NCBI RefSeq assembly: GCF_007474605.1
Contig: NZ_VHKL01000001.1
Location: forward strand, 1 to 64,000
Direction of reading: 5' to 3'
Length of the DNA: 64,000 nt
Origin: Rhodoligotrophos appendicifer
GTDB taxonomy: Bacteria; Pseudomonadota; Alphaproteobacteria; Rhizobiales; Im1
Shown here: piece by piece, positions 34,681-42,530 of the stretch
Layout: each line of letters begins with the position of its first letter
Numbering within the stretch: position 1 is the stretch's first letter
Notes under the pieces: generated by a model
Seen by the model: the letters and a program-made list of their open reading frames with translations, nothing else
What the model was told of the DNA's origin: nothing
The model's database searches: none
Translations under genes and position numbers: made by a program

Positions 34681-36029
34681 CAGAGGTCCTCGATCTCGAC
34701 GGGGAACAGCTCCATGGGCGAAGCTGTCTTCATCAGATGATAGGCGGAGAACTCGTAGACGGCGCCGCCGTCGAGCTCCGATGGCGAATACGGAAACGCG
34801 AGATTGCCCGAGGTGTTGAACTGCCCGGGATGGTGCCGGTGCAGCAGCTTGCCGCTGAGATGGTGGCAGGCGCCATGGGCGGTGGCCTGGTCTGCTGCGA
34901 GCACGTCCATGACCAGGCCGATCTCCGTCGACTGCATGTTCCGCTTTGGCTCCAGCTCCTGCATGACGCCGTCCCGGCCATAGACATGGAAGGTGATCTT
35001 CAGGTCCGGCCGGCCGAAATAATCCAGCGTCTCCTGCCGTGATCCCGTCAGCAGATGGTCCAGATGCGCGATCGTGGTCGGACACCGGATGCCGGCCACC
35101 GAGATGCTGCGGAACCCGAGGCGACGTGCCCCTTCGAGCTTCACCCAATACTCGGGTGTCATCGTCGCCCGGGCGCCCGAGACCTTTACGCGGCGATCGC
35201 CGTCGGCGACGAATTTGCAGGCGGAAAGATCGAGTTCATGGCCGGGGCCGCCTTGCTGGAACGGGTTCTCGCGCTCATAGAGCGAATGCGCCGCGACCGA
35301 CTTCACCGACGCCCGACGCTCCAGGGAGCCGGGCTCCAGGACGAAGTGGTCGTCATGCACCTCGCCCATCATCACGTCCATGGCGAACGGCTCGGCGGAA
35401 AAGGCGCCGCATTCCAGGATTTTTCCCATATGGATGGAAAGCGCCAGGTCGGCCCCGCGCCACACGGGGAAAGCGGCGATCGTCGAGTCGTCGCAGGCCC
35501 GTCCCGCGATGATGACGTCCGCGCCCTCGTCGAGCGCCTTGCAGATCGGCTCGTGACCCATCTGCGCCACGAGCGCGTTCGTGTCCTGGAGGTCGGCCTC
35601 CGTCAGCGGCGTCTCCGCTTCGAAGTCTTGGACTTCGCCGTTCCGGACGGCCCGTTTCGCCCGCTCGATGGGAATGTCCGAATAGATGGCGCCAAGCCGG
35701 AATTTCAGCCCTGTCTCCCGGGCGATCTCCCTGACGATGTCCAGCGTCCAGTCCACATGGGCGCCGGTCCCGGCACCGCCCGCGCTCCCGACGATCAGCG
35801 GAATCTTTGCCCGCCGGCTCGCCTCGATCAGATCCGTCAATTCCCGCTTCATGGCGAAACGGGACACCAGCGGCTCGCCGGCTCCCAGATAATGCGGGCC
35901 GGGATCGGTCGAGCCCGCATCCACCGCGATGACGTGAGGGGACAGCGACATGCCTCGCTTCAAGGCTTCGGCGCCAAAGCCATAGCCGAGAGTGCCGGTG
36001 GGCGTGAGGACGGTGATGGGTGCGGTCAT
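34680..36029 (-). CDS. AtuA family (DUF1446) protein
   Basis: A 449-residue DUF1446 protein, the family of AtuA from the acyclic terpene utilisation operon of Pseudomonas. Visible elements: TPTGTLGYGFGAEALKRGMS, VIAVDAGSTDPGPHYLGAGE, IVGSAGGAGTGAHVDWTLDI, DVIIAGRACDDSTIAAFPVW and CHHLSGKLLHRHHPGQF. Glycine-rich loops suggest a nucleotide or CoA-binding fold, but no reaction has been assigned to the family to my knowledge. It lies between the ABC ATPase and permease genes, with DUF4387 as its partner, so its substrate is probably what the transporter imports or an immediate derivative. Confidence 0.88.
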   Translation of the reverse strand: MTAPITVLTPTGTLGYGFGAEALKRGMSLSPHVIAVDAGSTDPGPHYLGAGEPLVSRFAMKRELTDLIEASRRAKIPLIVGSAGGAGTGAHVDWTLDIVREIARETGLKFRLGAIYSDIPIERAKRAVRNGEVQDFEAETPLTEADLQDTNALVAQMGHEPICKALDEGADVIIAGRACDDSTIAAFPVWRGADLALSIHMGKILECGAFSAEPFAMDVMMGEVHDDHFVLEPGSLERRASVKSVAAHSLYERENPFQQGGPGHELDLSACKFVADGDRRVKVSGARATMTPEYWVKLEGARRLGFRSISVAGIRCPTTIAHLDHLLTGSRQETLDYFGRPDLKITFHVYGRDGVMQELEPKRNMQSTEIGLVMDVLAADQATAHGACHHLSGKLLHRHHPGQFNTSGNLAFPYSPSELDGGAVYEFSAYHLMKTASPMELFPVEIEDL

Positions 36030-36056
36030 AGGGGTGTCCGTTGCTTCAGTCTCAAA

Positions 36057-37121
36057 TTAGGCATCGAGGACTCGGCCGCGATCGCGCTGCCAATGGATGG
36101 TCAGCCGATGGCCGGGCTCCAGGGACGCTCGCTCTTCGAACTTTGAAGGCTGGAAGACCAGCGGCTGGTCACCCCCGAAATCCGCATGGATCCGAGTTGC
36201 TCCGCCGAGAAACACCCGCTCGAGGACCGTGACGTCCAGTCCGACATGGTTCTCGTCTGGTGCGGGCCCCACCTCGATATCCTCGGGCCGGATCATCACG
36301 ACCTTCTTCGCACTTCCGTTCGCCGTGTAGGGCAGCACGTCTGTTGTACCGTCGAGCCGCAATCCGTCTGTCGCGTTTGTGGCGTTGAGCAGGTTGGCCT
36401 CCCCGATGAAGGACGCGACGAAACGGCTGTTCGGAGCGCGATAGATGTCTTCTCCCGAGCCGGTCTGGATGATCAGCCCTTCATTCATGACCGCGATCCG
36501 GTTGGCCATGACCAGCGCTTCCTCTTGGTCATGCGTGACGAAGATGAACGTGATGCCCAGTCGTGCCTGTAAATGCTTCAACTCGAGCTGCATTCGCTTC
36601 CGCAGCTGCAGGTCGAGGGCCCCGAAGGGCTCGTCCAGCAACAGCACCCGCGGCTTGTTGATCACCGCCCTGGCGAGGGCGACCCGCTGCTGCTGGCCGC
36701 CGGAAAGTTCGTTGGGGAAGCGCTCCTCGAACCCGCTCAGTCCCACGAGTTCGAGCGTTGCTTTGACCTCCCGCTCGATCTCGGCCGCGTCCTGGCCGCG
36801 ACGCTTCGGCCCGAAAGCCACGTTCCGCCCCACATTCAGATGCGGGAACAGCGCGTAGTTCTGGAAGACCGTGTTCACCGGCCGCTTGTTCGGCGGCAAG
36901 CCCATCATCGGCGTGCCGTCGATGGTGATGCTTCCCTCGCTGGGGTCGATGAAACCCGCGATGAGCCGAAGCAGCGTTGTCTTTCCGCAGCCGCTGGGAC
37001 CGAGCAAGGCGACGAACTCGCCTTGCCCGATTTCCATGGAGATGCCCTTGAGCGCGGCAAAGGTTCCGTAGCGCTTGACCACGTTGTCCACGCGGATCAA
37101 GCAGTCGGAGGAGGCGGACAC
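36057..37121 (-). CDS. ABC transporter ATP-binding protein, PotA-like
   Basis: A 354-residue ATPase with Walker A GPSGCGKTT, Q-loop VNTVFQNYALFPHLNVGRNV, signature NELSGGQQQRVALARAV, Walker B VLLLDEPFGALDLQLRK, switch His in FVTHDQEEALVMAN and a C-terminal TOBE domain (VVMIRPEDIEVG onward). The start is GTG at 37121, with GGAG about nine bases upstream. It is 24 bases downstream of the binding-protein gene and 27 bases upstream of AtuA. Confidence 0.92.
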   Translation of the reverse strand: MSASSDCLIRVDNVVKRYGTFAALKGISMEIGQGEFVALLGPSGCGKTTLLRLIAGFIDPSEGSITIDGTPMMGLPPNKRPVNTVFQNYALFPHLNVGRNVAFGPKRRGQDAAEIEREVKATLELVGLSGFEERFPNELSGGQQQRVALARAVINKPRVLLLDEPFGALDLQLRKRMQLELKHLQARLGITFIFVTHDQEEALVMANRIAVMNEGLIIQTGSGEDIYRAPNSRFVASFIGEANLLNATNATDGLRLDGTTDVLPYTANGSAKKVVMIRPEDIEVGPAPDENHVGLDVTVLERVFLGGATRIHADFGGDQPLVFQPSKFEERASLEPGHRLTIHWQRDRGRVLDA

Positions 37122-37145
37122 GATGGGGCGCTCCTTAATCCGCGA

Positions 37146-38198
37146 TCACTTGCGCGCGATTTCCTTGTTCCAGATATCGGTAATCGCCTGGCGCTTGGCG
37201 TTGATGGCTGGCCAGTCGATCCGGGCAAGATCGGCAATGGTCCCATCGCCCCAGGGCATCCGGGACTTCGCCTTTTCCGAAAGCTCGACTCCCTTGGTGG
37301 CCGGGCCGACATAGAGCTTTTCCGACAGGCATTTGGCCTGCTCTTTGCCGATGGCGAAATCGACCAGCTTCTCTGCAGCCTCTGTCTTCTTCGTCCCCTC
37401 GACGATGTGCACGCGGATATCGCCGCTGGGCGCACCCTCCTTGGGCGGAGAATAGGAGATCGGCAGTCCCTTGTCGGCCAGCGACCAGGCGGCACTGGCA
37501 TAATGCCCGCCGACGATCACTTCGCCGCTCTGAAAGCTGTTCGTCGCAGCACCCGAGCTATCGAAATAGGAGGAAACCTTCCACTCTTTGTACTTGTCGA
37601 TGGCCGGTTTGAAATTGTCGAGGTCGCCCCCCGCCAGCTTGTTGATATGCACGAAGAGCGGCACGCCCATGGCGTTGGCCGGGCTCGGCACCGTGGAAGC
37701 GCCGTCGAATTCGGGCTTCGAGAGATCCCACCAGGAGGTCGGTGCCGGCTTGACGTCTTCGGTGTTGTAGACCAGGCCGAGCGAATAGAAGCCGGTCGAC
37801 AGACCGTAGACCTTGCCGTCCTTGGACTTGTAGACGCCTTCCGTCTCCATGTTTGCCATGTTGGGGATCTTCGCAGGATCCAAGGTCGCGACGACCCCTT
37901 CCTCTCCGGCGAGCTCTGAGACACCGCCGTCGATCCATGCGACGTCGATCGCTGGATTACCCTTTTGTTGGCGCAGCTTGGCGAGCGTCACCGTGGATGT
38001 CCCTGGGTCCGGCGTCACGGTGATCCCGGTGGCCGCCGTGAAGGGCTGCAGGATGCACTGGGTAATGCCTTCGCCCCATTCGCCGCCATAGACGGCAACG
38101 GTCAGTGCTTCTTGAGCGGTACTCGGCTGTAGGAAAGTAACGGCGCTGGCGAGCAGCGTAGCAGCAAACACAGTTCTTTTTTGTAGGACTCTCATCAT
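37146..38198 (-). CDS. ABC transporter substrate-binding protein, PotD-like
   Basis: A 350-residue periplasmic binding protein. The signal peptide MMRVLQKRTVFAATLLASAV ends near PSTAQE. Mature features of the PotD/PotF-type family: ALTVAVYGGEWGEGITQCIL, TVTLAKLRQQKGNPAIDVAW, YGLSTGFYSLGLVYNTEDVK and WWDLSKPEFDG. GGGAG is five bases upstream of the ATG at 38198. It heads a run of 13 same-strand genes and faces the LysR gene across 130 bases. The ligand is probably small and charged, but polyamine binding should not be assumed. Confidence 0.9.
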   Translation of the reverse strand: MMRVLQKRTVFAATLLASAVTFLQPSTAQEALTVAVYGGEWGEGITQCILQPFTAATGITVTPDPGTSTVTLAKLRQQKGNPAIDVAWIDGGVSELAGEEGVVATLDPAKIPNMANMETEGVYKSKDGKVYGLSTGFYSLGLVYNTEDVKPAPTSWWDLSKPEFDGASTVPSPANAMGVPLFVHINKLAGGDLDNFKPAIDKYKEWKVSSYFDSSGAATNSFQSGEVIVGGHYASAAWSLADKGLPISYSPPKEGAPSGDIRVHIVEGTKKTEAAEKLVDFAIGKEQAKCLSEKLYVGPATKGVELSEKAKSRMPWGDGTIADLARIDWPAINAKRQAITDIWNKEIARK

Positions 38199-38265
38199 TA
38201 AGTCTCCCTGTCCCCGGCTCAACGGAAAGTTCCAATCCGACCAGTCTGTTGTTGACCTCTATTCC

Positions 38266-38277
38266 TGTCAAATGACA
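38266..38277. promoter_or_regulatory. Palindrome in the LysR/binding-protein intergenic region, candidate LysR site
   Basis: TGTCAAATGACA consists of perfect five-base arms around AA, lying 68 bases upstream of the binding-protein start and 52 bases before the LysR start. LysR proteins bind such dyads between divergent genes. It is short, so chance occurrence is possible. Confidence 0.35.
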
Positions 38278-38328
38278 AGTTTTCGGTTTACTATTCCCTG
38301 GGGTTATTCCGCTTGGGGAGGCGGCATC

Positions 38329-39240
38329 GTGAATATGCGCCAGTTGGAGGCCTTCAGAGCGGTGATGGAGACGGGTTCGGTGACCCGTGCCGCGACGACC
38401 CTGCACGTCTCTCAGCCTGCGGTGAGCAAGCTGCTTGCAGCTCTGGCGCGGGAATGTGGCTTCGATCTGTTTCGTCGCCGGAGTAACCGCCTCTTTCCGA
38501 CGTCGGAGGCGATGGCCCTGTTTGGTGAGGTCGAACGTGTCTTCGTCGGGGTGGAAAAGGTCTCCCGCTTCGCCGGGGATATCCGCGACATGCGGTTTGG
38601 TCAATTGTCCATTGCGTCCTTCCCGGCCATCACCACCCGTTTTCTGCCCAAGATCATTGTCCGCTTTCGCGAGACCTATCCTGGCACGGCTGTCTCGCTG
38701 GTCAGTCGCAGTTCCCGGGCACTCGTTGACTGGATCGCAGCCCAGCGTGCCGATATCGGCATCGGTCTGATGACCGTTGAAGTGGCCGACATTGAGTTCC
38801 AGCCACTGGGATCCTTTGACGGTGTCTGCGTGCTTCCTCCCGGCCATCCCCTGACCGCGAAGGATGTCGTACATGTTCACGACCTGGACGGTGTCCCCTT
38901 CATCGAAATCGGCGCTGATGATCGCTCACGCGCCCGCGTCGATCGCGCCTTCGAAGGCGTGCGAATCCACCGCAACAACATCATAGAGGCCCAACAATCG
39001 GAAGCCGCCTGCGCTTTCGTCGCTGCGGGAGCGGGGGTCTCGGTGGTAGAGCCCTTCAGTGCCTCGGGATTCAGGGATGATGAAATCGTCGTGCGCCCCT
39101 TCCGCCCCCGCGTCACCTTCGATCTGTGGCTGATGCTGCCGACACTCCGCCCCCGCGCTCAGATGACGGATGTGTTTGTGAGCACGCTGCGCGAGAGTTT
39201 GGCGAGCTTCTCGGCCAGTTTCCCTCCGGGGAGAGGCTAG
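38329..39240 (+). CDS. LysR family transcriptional regulator
   Basis: A 303-residue LysR regulator: helix-turn-helix MRQLEAFRAVMETGSVTRAA with TLHVSQPAVSKLLAALAREC, then the co-inducer domain (LSIASFPAITTRFLPKIIVR ... AQRADIGIGLMTVE). NocR/OccR-like LysR proteins of opine and amino-acid catabolism share this layout. I choose GTG at 38329 because GGAGG is seven bases upstream; ATG 38335 is nearly equivalent. Divergent from the 13-gene unit and likely its activator. Its stop codon overlaps that of the following convergent hydrolase by four bases. Confidence 0.9.
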   Translation: MNMRQLEAFRAVMETGSVTRAATTLHVSQPAVSKLLAALARECGFDLFRRRSNRLFPTSEAMALFGEVERVFVGVEKVSRFAGDIRDMRFGQLSIASFPAITTRFLPKIIVRFRETYPGTAVSLVSRSSRALVDWIAAQRADIGIGLMTVEVADIEFQPLGSFDGVCVLPPGHPLTAKDVVHVHDLDGVPFIEIGADDRSRARVDRAFEGVRIHRNNIIEAQQSEAACAFVAAGAGVSVVEPFSASGFRDDEIVVRPFRPRVTFDLWLMLPTLRPRAQMTDVFVSTLRESLASFSASFPPGRG

Positions 39241-40082
39241 GCGTCCGGCTTGAGGAAGGCTGCAAGATGCGCCGCCACCGCCTCCGGTGCGTCCTCCATC
39301 AGGAAGTGGCCACCCCCCTCGATCAGTTTCAGCTCGACGCCACCGAGAATGCCCTGAAGGCGCCGCGCCTGGTCCACCGGGATCCACGTGTCATCGGTTC
39401 CCCAGATGATCAGCGCCGGCACATCCAGCGGTCCCAACTGGCTCTCGAGCCTATCCGTGTAGCGGGGATCGATCTGCGCGACCCTGTTATACCAGATGGC
39501 TTGTCCGTCGGCGCCGCTGAAGGGCTGGGTATAGGCCTGGAAGGCTTCGTCCGAGATCGGCTTGAACGTCGTTGAGCGCACCCGCGTCGCCAGGATCTGC
39601 TCGTAGATCCAGGTCGGCATCGTGCGATAGGCCTCGATATATTTCTGTGCATGCAGCGTGGCCGCCGTCACGCAGGGATTGAGCATGGCGGCGCTGACGA
39701 AGGCGATCCGCTCGTAACGGCATCCCTCGTCGTAATAGGCGATCATGCCGTAGCTGTTGGCGATGTCGTGCAGCACGATGGCCGGCCGTTCGAGCCGCCA
39801 TTCCTCCAGCAGCAGTTTCAGGATGCGCGCCTGGCGGGGATCGCTCACATCCAGGCCGTCCCGCTTCTCGGAGGCCCCCTGCCCCGGAAGGTCGTAGAGA
39901 TAGACGGTCCGCGTCTCCGCCAGCTTCGGCGCCACGTCGCGCCAGATGAAGGAATGGCTGGGAAATCCGTGAACCAGGACGACGGGAGGTCCGGACCCCA
40001 TCACCTCATAGGCCACCTCGACCCCGTGGACCCGCGCGCGCTTCGTCATCTCCCAACGGCCAGGCATCACCAGCTCCGACAT
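39237..40082 (-). CDS. Alpha/beta hydrolase with an Asp nucleophile (haloalkane dehalogenase-like)
   Basis: A 281-residue alpha/beta hydrolase. The oxyanion segment is VVLVHGFPSHSFIW (residues 35-48). The nucleophile elbow reads VLHDIANSYGM, so the nucleophile is Asp106 preceded by His, as in dehalogenases and epoxide hydrolases rather than esterases; however the usual D-W/R-G-G is D-I-A-N. The acid is in IIWGTDDTWIP and the base in IEGGGHFLMEDAP. Reaction unknown: dehalogenation, epoxide or ester hydrolysis are all possible. Starts at 40082 or 40049 cannot be separated; neither has a strong ribosome-binding site. Confidence 0.82.
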   Translation of the reverse strand: MSELVMPGRWEMTKRARVHGVEVAYEVMGSGPPVVLVHGFPSHSFIWRDVAPKLAETRTVYLYDLPGQGASEKRDGLDVSDPRQARILKLLLEEWRLERPAIVLHDIANSYGMIAYYDEGCRYERIAFVSAAMLNPCVTAATLHAQKYIEAYRTMPTWIYEQILATRVRSTTFKPISDEAFQAYTQPFSGADGQAIWYNRVAQIDPRYTDRLESQLGPLDVPALIIWGTDDTWIPVDQARRLQGILGGVELKLIEGGGHFLMEDAPEAVAAHLAAFLKPDA

Positions 40083-40100
40083 TGTTCAAGACTGAGGTCG

Positions 40101-40140
40101 CCAAGGTGTCGCCTTGGAGGGGTCTTTGCAAGCCCCTCCA
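40101..40140 (-). promoter_or_regulatory. Two mutually exclusive hairpins in the leader of the Asp-nucleophile hydrolase gene
   Basis: Read on the minus strand, TGGAGGGG (40140-40133) pairs with CCCCTCCA (40122-40115) around a ten-base loop, and CCAAGG (40117-40112) pairs with CCTTGG (40106-40101). The two stems share 40115-40117, so they cannot form together. The second ends 18 bases before the ATG at 40082. This resembles a switching leader, but a repeat or an intergenic terminator for the upstream hydrolase gene could look the same. Confidence 0.35.
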
Positions 40141-40213
40141 TGCAGGCATCAGCGCTTTTGATCAATCGCGTTCGGCAGGTGTCTCGGGGCCTGCTCCGCG
40201 ACGACGAGGGGCG

Positions 40214-41014
40214 TCAGGACTCGTCGAGACTGTCGAGAAAGGCGAGCAGATGACGGGCCTCTTCCACCCCATGCGAGAAAGGGAGGCCGTGGCGCACACC
40301 GGGAACAACGCGCAATCGCGTGTTCTTCGCCAGTTCCTTCAGCTCCACTCCATGGGCCACCGGGACGAACGGGCTGGAGTCCGGAAGAGTGACGGAGACT
40401 GGCATTTCGAGGCTTTTGAGCGCCTCGGTCAGATCCGATTGCGCCAGTACCCCGCCGAGTCCCATCGCCACATGCGGCCTCGTCCTTGCCTGCTCCTCCT
40501 GGAACCATGTGAGCGCCCTTGCCTCCCCCGCACCGTCCGCGAAACGGTTCTCCATCATCCGGCGGCTCCAGCCTTCTGCACCGCCCTCCGCGAACTGCGT
40601 CCGCCAATAGGCCAGCTCTCCCAGGCCTTTCCCCTTGAAGGATGCATTGGAGATCGACACCGAGGCGACCCGCTCGGGCCGCGCCACGGCCGCCGCCAGC
40701 ACGATGGTGCCGCCCATGGACTCGCCCATGAGATGCACTCTCTCGACGCCCGCGCCGTCCGCCACCTCCCAGAGGTCTGCCACCATCTCGTCCATGGACC
40801 AGACATGGTCCTCCGCGGGCACGGCCGACTGGCCGAAGCCTCGCATATCGAAGCGAACGACACGGTGGCGGGCGGCGACGATCGGCACCCACTCCGCCCA
40901 GATGTCCATGTTTGTGCCGATGCCGTGGTTGAACAGCACGGGAAGAGTGTCTCTGGCCCATGGGGCGCGGCAATCGCTGACGGAAAAGTGCAGTCCGCCT
41001 TTGGTCCTAGGCAT
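40214..41014 (-). CDS. Alpha/beta fold hydrolase (Ser nucleophile)
   Basis: A 266-residue hydrolase with oxyanion segment LFNHGIGTNMDIW, the strand RVVRFDMRGFGQS, and the nucleophile elbow HLMGESMGGTIVL (Ser99). The base His is in VPGVRHGLPFSHGVEE. It is similar to enol-lactone/ester hydrolases (PcaD-like) of aromatic or fatty-acid pathways. The ATG at 41014 overlaps the end of the acyl-CoA ligase gene by eight bases; the longer upstream frame is not used. Last gene of the TRAP/acyl-CoA operon. Confidence 0.85.
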   Translation of the reverse strand: MPRTKGGLHFSVSDCRAPWARDTLPVLFNHGIGTNMDIWAEWVPIVAARHRVVRFDMRGFGQSAVPAEDHVWSMDEMVADLWEVADGAGVERVHLMGESMGGTIVLAAAVARPERVASVSISNASFKGKGLGELAYWRTQFAEGGAEGWSRRMMENRFADGAGEARALTWFQEEQARTRPHVAMGLGGVLAQSDLTEALKSLEMPVSVTLPDSSPFVPVAHGVELKELAKNTRLRVVPGVRHGLPFSHGVEEARHLLAFLDSLDES

Positions 41015-42530
41015 TTTCGCGTGTCCTTTCCAGGTCGACCATTCCGTCATTGTTTTCTTGCAGCTGCCGCCGCTGGATTTTTTGTGTCTCGGTCCTGGGA
41101 ATGCTGGCCACGAACTGGACATAGCGGGGCAGCATGAAGTCGGCGATGCGTCCTTTGAGGAAGCTGCGGATGCTGTCCGGCGGAAACGCCCGCTTCGCCA
41201 CGACCACGGCCTTGATCTCCTCGCCGAAGATGGGATCCGGCACCGCGACGACCGCAGCGTCCTCGATGTCCGGATGGTCCAGCAGCGCGGTCTCGAGTTC
41301 GAACGGGGAAATGTTCTCCCCGCCGCGCCGTATGATCTCCTTCAGCCGCCCGAGAAAATAAAGGTAGCCATCGTCGTCGAGCTGCCCGGCATCACCGGTA
41401 TGGAACCAGAAATTTCGCGAGGCCTCCCAATTGGCTTTGGGATTGTCCCAATATCCCAGCAGCAGGGTGAAGGGCGCCTTCGGCCGCACCACGATCTCCC
41501 CCGGCGTCCCCGCTGCCACGGGCTTGTCCTCTTGGTCGAACACCTGCACGTCCATGTCGGGGCGGATCGTCCCGCAGGAGCCGAAGCGGTAGTTTTCCGA
41601 GCTGTTTCCGGTGACCCAGCCCCCGACCTCTGTCATGCCGTAAAGTTCGTGCGGAGTGATGCCGAACCGCTCCTGCATCGCCCGCCACACATCCGGCGGA
41701 CAGCCGCCGCCCACGCAGCGCGTGATCGAGTGGTCGCTGTCCCCCTCCCGGAGGCGGCTGGTGAGCATGGCCAGCACCGTGCCCACATAGGTGAACATCG
41801 TGCACTCGAAGCGCCGCGCGTCCTCGAAGAAAGTGCTGACCGAGAACTTCGGCCGGATCACCAATGTGCAGCCGACTTCCAGCGCCGACATGACGGCATA
41901 CATCTGCGGATTGGTATGGAACAGCGGCAGGAACACCATGATCCTGTCGCTCTCGACGATGTTGAGGAAGCGCGACATCCACAGCCCGCTCGCGATAAAC
42001 GCCTCGTGGCAATTCAGGACGCCCTTGGGCAGCCCCGTCGTCCCCGATGTATAGATGATGCTGAGCGGGTTGGACCCCTGCCCCTCGTAAGGAGCGGCGG
42101 GCGCAAACGCCGTTGCACGGGCGAACAGATCGGCCTCGTCCTCGAAAACGATGACCGTCCGCCCCTCCAGGACCGGTTCCAGGTCCGCCCGCTTGGCCTC
42201 GAGCAGGGCGCGCTCGACGATCACCGCCTTTGCACTGCATTGCGTGACCGAATACCGCAATCCCTCTCCGACGAGCCCCGTATTGAGCGAAACCGTCACG
42301 GCCCCGAGATTGGCGAGACCGAACCAGGCCACCAGGAACGCAGGGCGGTTTCCGCAGAGCAGGGCGACATTGTCGCCCTTCCCGATCCCCTGAGCCTGCA
42401 GCAGCGAAGAGGTCCGCAGCGAGAGATCGCAGAGTTCGGCCCAGGTCAGTTCCATCTCGTCGAAGACGACGGCGACCTTCGAGCCGCGCGTTTCCGCCTG
42501 CTGCACCAGCTTCCGCGACAGCGTCGTCAT
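41007..42530 (-). CDS. Acyl-CoA synthetase (AMP-forming)
   Basis: A 507-residue ANL ligase. The P-loop is IIYTSGTTGLPKGVLNCHEA, followed by the LYGMTEVGGWV adenylate motif, GYLYFLGRLKEIIRRGGENI hinge, and catalytic Lys in PRTETQKIQRRQL. It resembles crotonobetaine/carnitine-CoA ligases (CaiC). It would activate an acid imported by the TRAP transporter for oxidation by the acyl-CoA dehydrogenase. Its start shares one base with the dehydrogenase stop codon. Confidence 0.9.
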   Translation of the reverse strand: MTTLSRKLVQQAETRGSKVAVVFDEMELTWAELCDLSLRTSSLLQAQGIGKGDNVALLCGNRPAFLVAWFGLANLGAVTVSLNTGLVGEGLRYSVTQCSAKAVIVERALLEAKRADLEPVLEGRTVIVFEDEADLFARATAFAPAAPYEGQGSNPLSIIYTSGTTGLPKGVLNCHEAFIASGLWMSRFLNIVESDRIMVFLPLFHTNPQMYAVMSALEVGCTLVIRPKFSVSTFFEDARRFECTMFTYVGTVLAMLTSRLREGDSDHSITRCVGGGCPPDVWRAMQERFGITPHELYGMTEVGGWVTGNSSENYRFGSCGTIRPDMDVQVFDQEDKPVAAGTPGEIVVRPKAPFTLLLGYWDNPKANWEASRNFWFHTGDAGQLDDDGYLYFLGRLKEIIRRGGENISPFELETALLDHPDIEDAAVVAVPDPIFGEEIKAVVVAKRAFPPDSIRSFLKGRIADFMLPRYVQFVASIPRTETQKIQRRQLQENNDGMVDLERTRENA

